Assembly: GCA_001797035.1 (NCBI GenBank)
Contig: MGOE01000071.1
Location: 59,501 to 68,428 of the forward strand
Direction of reading: 5' to 3'
DNA: 8,928 nucleotides
Source: Chloroflexi bacterium RBG_16_72_14
Lineage (GTDB): Bacteria > Chloroflexota > Limnocylindria > Limnocylindrales > CSP1-4
Shown: one piece after another, positions 6,327 through 8,928 of the stretch
Numbering within the stretch: position 1 is the stretch's first letter
How the letters are laid out: every line of letters starts with the position of its first letter
Notes under the pieces: generated by a model
Told to the model about the DNA's origin: nothing
The model's database searches: none
The model's input: only the letters and a program-made list of their open reading frames with translations
Translations under genes and position numbers: made by a program

Positions 6327-6520
6327 ATGGAACAGAGTCCGGCCGACGCAGCCGTCCTCCTGCCGCCCGGAACGCGGCTGGTCCACATCGGGCCACCCTG
6401 TATCGGGTCCCGACGTACGTCCTCGCGGGCACGATCGTGCACCGGCTGCGGGCTGGCGCCGTGCGGCGCCTGCGAACGCTGCTGGCCCGTCCGGGCGGCC
6501 GCCCCGACGGCGGCCGCTGA
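6327..6520 (+). pseudogene. Internal-deletion remnant of a sulfotransferase-like gene
   Basis: Two pieces of a gene like the intact one at 6583-7797 are joined out of frame. From ATG 6327 the first 23 codons (MEQSPADAAVLLPPGTRLVH then IGP) align without gaps with MPTSPDTDPLLLPEGTRLLH then IGP; about two thirds of the bases agree by hand count. After about 6395-6398 the sequence jumps, in another frame, to LYRVPTYVLAGTIVHRLRAG and on to a TGA at 6518-6520. This matches the intact protein's C-terminus from LVRVPTYQVIGVVGLRAQ onward. About 346 codons (roughly 1 kb) of the middle are missing, including the PAPS-binding loop and all catalytic parts, so no functional enzyme can be made. The first-piece frame stays open past 6520 only because of the high GC content. 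An assembly error between tandem copies is the main alternative. Confidence 0.75.
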
Positions 6521-6582
6521 CCGCCCGCGGTCGCGGGCGCGGGGCCGGTATCGTAGGCCGCGCGCGACGAGGGAACCCACGC
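6521..6582 (+). promoter_or_regulatory. Upstream region of intact sulfotransferase gene, with GC-rich dyad
   Basis: CGCCCGCG (6522-6529) and CGCGGGCG (6532-6539) form a perfect dyad around GT right after the remnant's stop codon. GGTATCGT follows at 6547-6554, 36 bases before the start codon, repeating the octamer found before the remnant. The ribosome site is a weak GAGGGAA, seven to eight bases before ATG 6583. The dyad could be the remnant's old terminator or an operator; its G/C-only arms also make chance plausible. Confidence 0.35.
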
Positions 6583-7797
6583 ATGCCAACGAGCCCGGAC
6601 ACCGATCCCCTGCTCCTGCCCGAGGGCACGCGCCTGCTGCACATCGGCCCCCACAAGACGGGCACGACGGCGGTCCAGTCGGCCCTGTGGGCGGCGCGCG
6701 CCTCGCTCCTCGAGCAGGGCGTCCGCCACGCGGGTCGCTCGCGGAACCCGTCGAGCGCCGTGCGCGCGGTGACCGAGCAGGCGTCACCGTACGTGGAGGG
6801 GACGCCTCCGTCGATGCGCCATTGGCGGGACCTCGTCCGGGAGATCCGCGGGGCGAAGGAGCCGCGGCTCGTCGTCAGCAGCGAGTTCTTCGCCTGGGCC
6901 AGCCCCGAGGTGATCGGCCGCATCGTGGACGAGCTCGACCCCGACCGGGTGCGCATCGCGGTCACCGTGCGGCCGCTGGCGCGAATCATCCCCTCGCACT
7001 GGCAGCAGAACATCCAGGCCGGCACCGTGGTCGGGCTCGACGCCTGGATCGAGAGCCTGTTCCGGGAGCCGCCGGGTCGACCCAACCCGAGGTTCTGGTG
7101 GCTCCAGCGCCACGACCAGCTGATCGCCCGCTGGGCCGATGTCGTGGGACCGGACCGGGTGACGGCCGTCGTGGTCGACGACCGTGCCCACGACGTCGTC
7201 TTTCGGGCGTTCGAGCACCTGCTGGGCCTCCGCGAGGGGACGCTGGTCGGCGTCCGCGACCTCGCCAACCGCTCGCTCACCCTGCCCGAGGCGGAGGCCG
7301 TCCGCGCGTTCAACGTCCGATTCAAGGCGGAGGGCTTTCCCAAGGCGCTCCATGCCCGGCTCATGCGGTTCGGCGCCGCCCAGGAGATGAAGCAGCGCGA
7401 GCCCGCCGCGGACGAGCCGAGGGTCGAGCTGCCCCCGCAGGCGCTGGACCGGGTCGCCGCGGCCGCCCGCGGCATCGTCGCCGGGATCGAGGCGTCCGGC
7501 GTGCGCGTGATCGGCGACCTGTCGATCCTGGCCGAGGTCCCGGCGGCGCGCCCGGACGCCGTCCCGGCCGGCCCGGTCGCGATCCCGCCGGACGTGGCGG
7601 CCGCGCTGGCCATGGGGATCGTTGCCTCCACGGGCGCCGCCCGGGACGCGGGCACCCGGGCCCCGCTCCAGTTCGCCGAGCCGGTCGAGCTGGTCCGCGT
7701 GCCGACGTACCAGGTGATCGGGGTCGTCGGCCTGCGCGCGCAGGCGGCGGTCCTCCGCAGCCTCCGACGCATCGGCCGCGTGCTCCGCCGCGGGTAG
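6583..7797 (+). CDS. Sulfotransferase-like protein (PAPS-dependent, predicted)
   Basis: A predicted cytoplasmic enzyme of 404 residues that transfers a sulfuryl group from PAPS to an unknown acceptor. The N-terminal HIGPHKTGTTAVQ (20-32) is the 5'-phosphosulfate-binding loop of sulfotransferases, which resembles a P-loop but has KTGTT. VVSSEFF (97-103) fits the strand with a possible catalytic glutamate (E101). VTVRPLARIIPSHWQQNIQ (128-146) matches the 3'-phosphate-binding segment, with R130 and S138 the likely ligands. Residues 272-365 are Ala/Pro-rich and less conserved-looking. The C-terminus from L370 is hydrophobic, then strongly basic (RSLRRIGRVLRRG), and its RVPTY motif also survives in the remnant upstream, so it is a family feature. 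The ATG at 6583 matches the remnant's start. An APS kinase gene that would make PAPS converges 20 bases downstream. Acceptor unknown; a carbohydrate is possible. Confidence 0.85.
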   Translation: MPTSPDTDPLLLPEGTRLLHIGPHKTGTTAVQSALWAARASLLEQGVRHAGRSRNPSSAVRAVTEQASPYVEGTPPSMRHWRDLVREIRGAKEPRLVVSSEFFAWASPEVIGRIVDELDPDRVRIAVTVRPLARIIPSHWQQNIQAGTVVGLDAWIESLFREPPGRPNPRFWWLQRHDQLIARWADVVGPDRVTAVVVDDRAHDVVFRAFEHLLGLREGTLVGVRDLANRSLTLPEAEAVRAFNVRFKAEGFPKALHARLMRFGAAQEMKQREPAADEPRVELPPQALDRVAAAARGIVAGIEASGVRVIGDLSILAEVPAARPDAVPAGPVAIPPDVAAALAMGIVASTGAARDAGTRAPLQFAEPVELVRVPTYQVIGVVGLRAQAAVLRSLRRIGRVLRRG

Positions 7798-7809
7798 CGG
7801 CTTCGGCGG
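7785..7809. terminator. Weak bidirectional hairpin between convergent genes
   Basis: CCGCCG (7785-7790) and CGGCGG (7804-7809) are complementary arms around a 13-base loop that spans the sulfotransferase stop codon. They lie in a 20-base gap between convergent genes, where a shared terminator would be expected. There is no U-run on either side and the arms are short, so this is only a candidate. Confidence 0.25.
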
Positions 7810-7817
7810 TCTGTGGC

Positions 7818-8928
7818 TCAGGGTTTCGCGACGGCGTCCGTCGCATTGGCCTCGTCCAGCCTCCGCTCGAGCGCCTCGCGGACCTGCCGCACGGCATCCT
7901 CCACGGGGACGTCCGTGGTGTCGATCGTGACGTCCGCGTCGGTGGGCGCCTCGTACGGAGACGAGATGCCGGTGAACTCGGGGATCTCGCCCGCCCGGGC
8001 GCGCGCGTAGAGGCCCTTGCGGTCACGCGCCTCGCACACCTCGAGCGGCGTGCTCGCGTGGACGAGTAGGAACGTGCCATGCGGCTCGACCAGCGCGCGG
8101 GCTGCCCGGCGGCCGGCATCGAACGGCGCGATCGGGGCCGCGATCGCGATCCCGCCGTGCTCGGCGACGAGCGAGGCGACGTAGGCGATCCGGTCGATGT
8201 TGATGTCGCGCGACTCCGCGTCGAAGCCCAACCCGCGCGAGAGGTGCTGGCGGACCTCGTCACCGTCGAGCAGCGTCACCCGGCGCGGGCCGCCGTCGGC
8301 CAGGTCATCGGCCAGTGCGCGCGCGATCGTGGACTTGCCCGAGCCCGACAGCCCGGTGAAGAACACCACGGCCCCGCGACCGGGTGTCGAGGCGGCGGCC
8401 CGCAGGACCTCGCGGGCGGACGCCGTAGGGTAGAGGTCGTGGACCGACCGTGCCACGAGCCCCGGCAGCGCCTCGATGCGCTCGCGGTCCGCGGCGCTGC
8501 GCGACACGGTGATGCGCTGGTACGCCGTCGCCCCGTAGGCGTCGAGCACCGGGCCGAGCTCGATGCCGGATGCCGTCCGGTCGCCGCCCGGCCACGGGAC
8601 GACGATGGGGATGGCCTCGGTGCCTGGGCCGGCCGCGGCGAGCGCCCCGGCGAAGGCGTGCGCGGCACGCGTCAACCCGGCCCAGCCGACCTGCCCCGTC
8701 GGCCGGTGGCTTCGGGAGACCGGCACGATCACGAGCATGACCGCCGTGTCGCGGTGACGGAGCGCGGCCAGCGCGACCTGCTCGTCGGCCCGCGTCGGGA
8801 CGTCGTCCACGATCATGGCCAACGCCTGGCCGGCAGGCCCGGAGCGCGCCGCCCGGTGCACCCGGTCGCGGACGTCCACGGCGGTTCGTCGGAGCTCGGG
8901 GTCCCAGTGCGGCCCCGAGCCCCGCCAC
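7818..8928 (-). CDS. cysC: Adenylylsulfate (APS) kinase with degenerate ATP-sulfurylase-like N-terminal region (5' end outside window)
   Basis: The C-terminal ~185 residues are a complete APS kinase, which phosphorylates APS to PAPS in the cytoplasm. The P-loop GLSGSGKST is at 8354-8328, followed by LLDGDEVRQHLSRGLGFDAE, SRDINIDRIAYVASLV, EARDRKGLYARARAGEIPEF and TGISSPYEAP, all standard CysC signatures. The usual ISP motif reads IAP here. The preceding ~185 visible residues sit where bifunctional enzymes carry ATP sulfurylase. Only faint echoes remain: VRDRVHRAA where TRNPxHRAH would be, and PWPGGD near the expected GRDHAG. That domain is probably inactive in adenylyl transfer (inference). 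The frame stays open to the right edge (reading WRGSGPHWDPELRRTAV before the GTG at 8879), so the true start is outside. The gene converges on the sulfotransferase gene. Confidence 0.92.
   Translation of the reverse strand, partial: WRGSGPHWDPELRRTAVDVRDRVHRAARSGPAGQALAMIVDDVPTRADEQVALAALRHRDTAVMLVIVPVSRSHRPTGQVGWAGLTRAAHAFAGALAAAGPGTEAIPIVVPWPGGDRTASGIELGPVLDAYGATAYQRITVSRSAADRERIEALPGLVARSVHDLYPTASAREVLRAAASTPGRGAVVFFTGLSGSGKSTIARALADDLADGGPRRVTLLDGDEVRQHLSRGLGFDAESRDINIDRIAYVASLVAEHGGIAIAAPIAPFDAGRRAARALVEPHGTFLLVHASTPLEVCEARDRKGLYARARAGEIPEFTGISSPYEAPTDADVTIDTTDVPVEDAVRQVREALERRLDEANATDAVAKP

Noticed and set aside
6400..6520. Remnant 3' piece as a small functional gene or toxin-like peptide
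   Set aside because: It has no start codon or ribosome site of its own at the junction, and its sequence matches the C-terminus of the neighbouring sulfotransferase.
3967..6729. A 920-codon minus-strand frame covering the repressor gene and acetyltransferase gene
   Set aside because: Low-complexity Arg/Gly/Ala translation antisense to the repressor gene and out of frame with the acetyltransferase; no motif.
5013..7772. A 919-codon extension of the acetyltransferase frame upstream through the sulfotransferase region
   Set aside because: The conserved protein begins at the ATG at 6239. The upstream part is Arg/Ser/Thr-rich shadow opposite the sulfotransferase gene.
6321..8069. A 582-codon plus-strand frame starting at the remnant
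   Set aside because: Only its first ~25 codons resemble a protein; beyond the deletion junction it runs out of frame through the intact sulfotransferase gene.

Overview
The window is GC-rich DNA (about two thirds G+C or more by eye) from a bacterial chromosome. Gene content points to a free-living heterotroph of a high-GC lineage such as Actinomycetota or Chloroflexota: a lipoprotein sugar-binding protein with its permeases, a LacI-type repressor, an Eis-family acetyltransferase and PAPS-related enzymes. The sequence alone does not settle the phylum. I see no tRNA, rRNA, CRISPR array, insertion sequence or phage gene.

Left part (1-3993): a leftward operon for uptake and breakdown of a carbohydrate. 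In transcription order it holds a lipoprotein solute-binding protein (3681-2341), two CUT1-type permeases (2268-1387 and 1371-547) and a glycoside hydrolase of the GH32/GH43 five-bladed-propeller type, cut off by the left edge (440-1). No ATPase gene is present. Perfect stem-loops lie between the binding-protein and first permease genes and between the second permease and hydrolase genes. A LacI-family repressor gene (3994-5016) diverges from the operon. The 312-base divergent region carries a perfect 16-base operator over the likely operon start site and a weaker operator just before the repressor gene. The likely logic is a sugar-responsive, auto-regulated uptake and hydrolysis unit.

Middle (5013-6239): a leftward Eis-type N-acetyltransferase gene converges on the repressor gene so tightly that both stop codons share a single CTAG.

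Right part (6240-8928): sulfate transfer. An intact sulfotransferase-like gene (6583-7797) is preceded by a miniature, frame-shifted remnant of a second copy (6327-6520). The remnant keeps only the first ~23 codons and the last ~40 codons, an internal deletion of about 1 kb. Converging from the right edge is an APS kinase (CysC) domain gene, which makes the PAPS a sulfotransferase uses. Its N-terminal part looks like a worn-down ATP-sulfurylase-type domain and continues beyond the window.

The most noteworthy signals are the deletion remnant with both ends and upstream region preserved, the small sulfate-activation and transfer neighbourhood, and the operator pair. I found no clear, wholly new multi-gene system.
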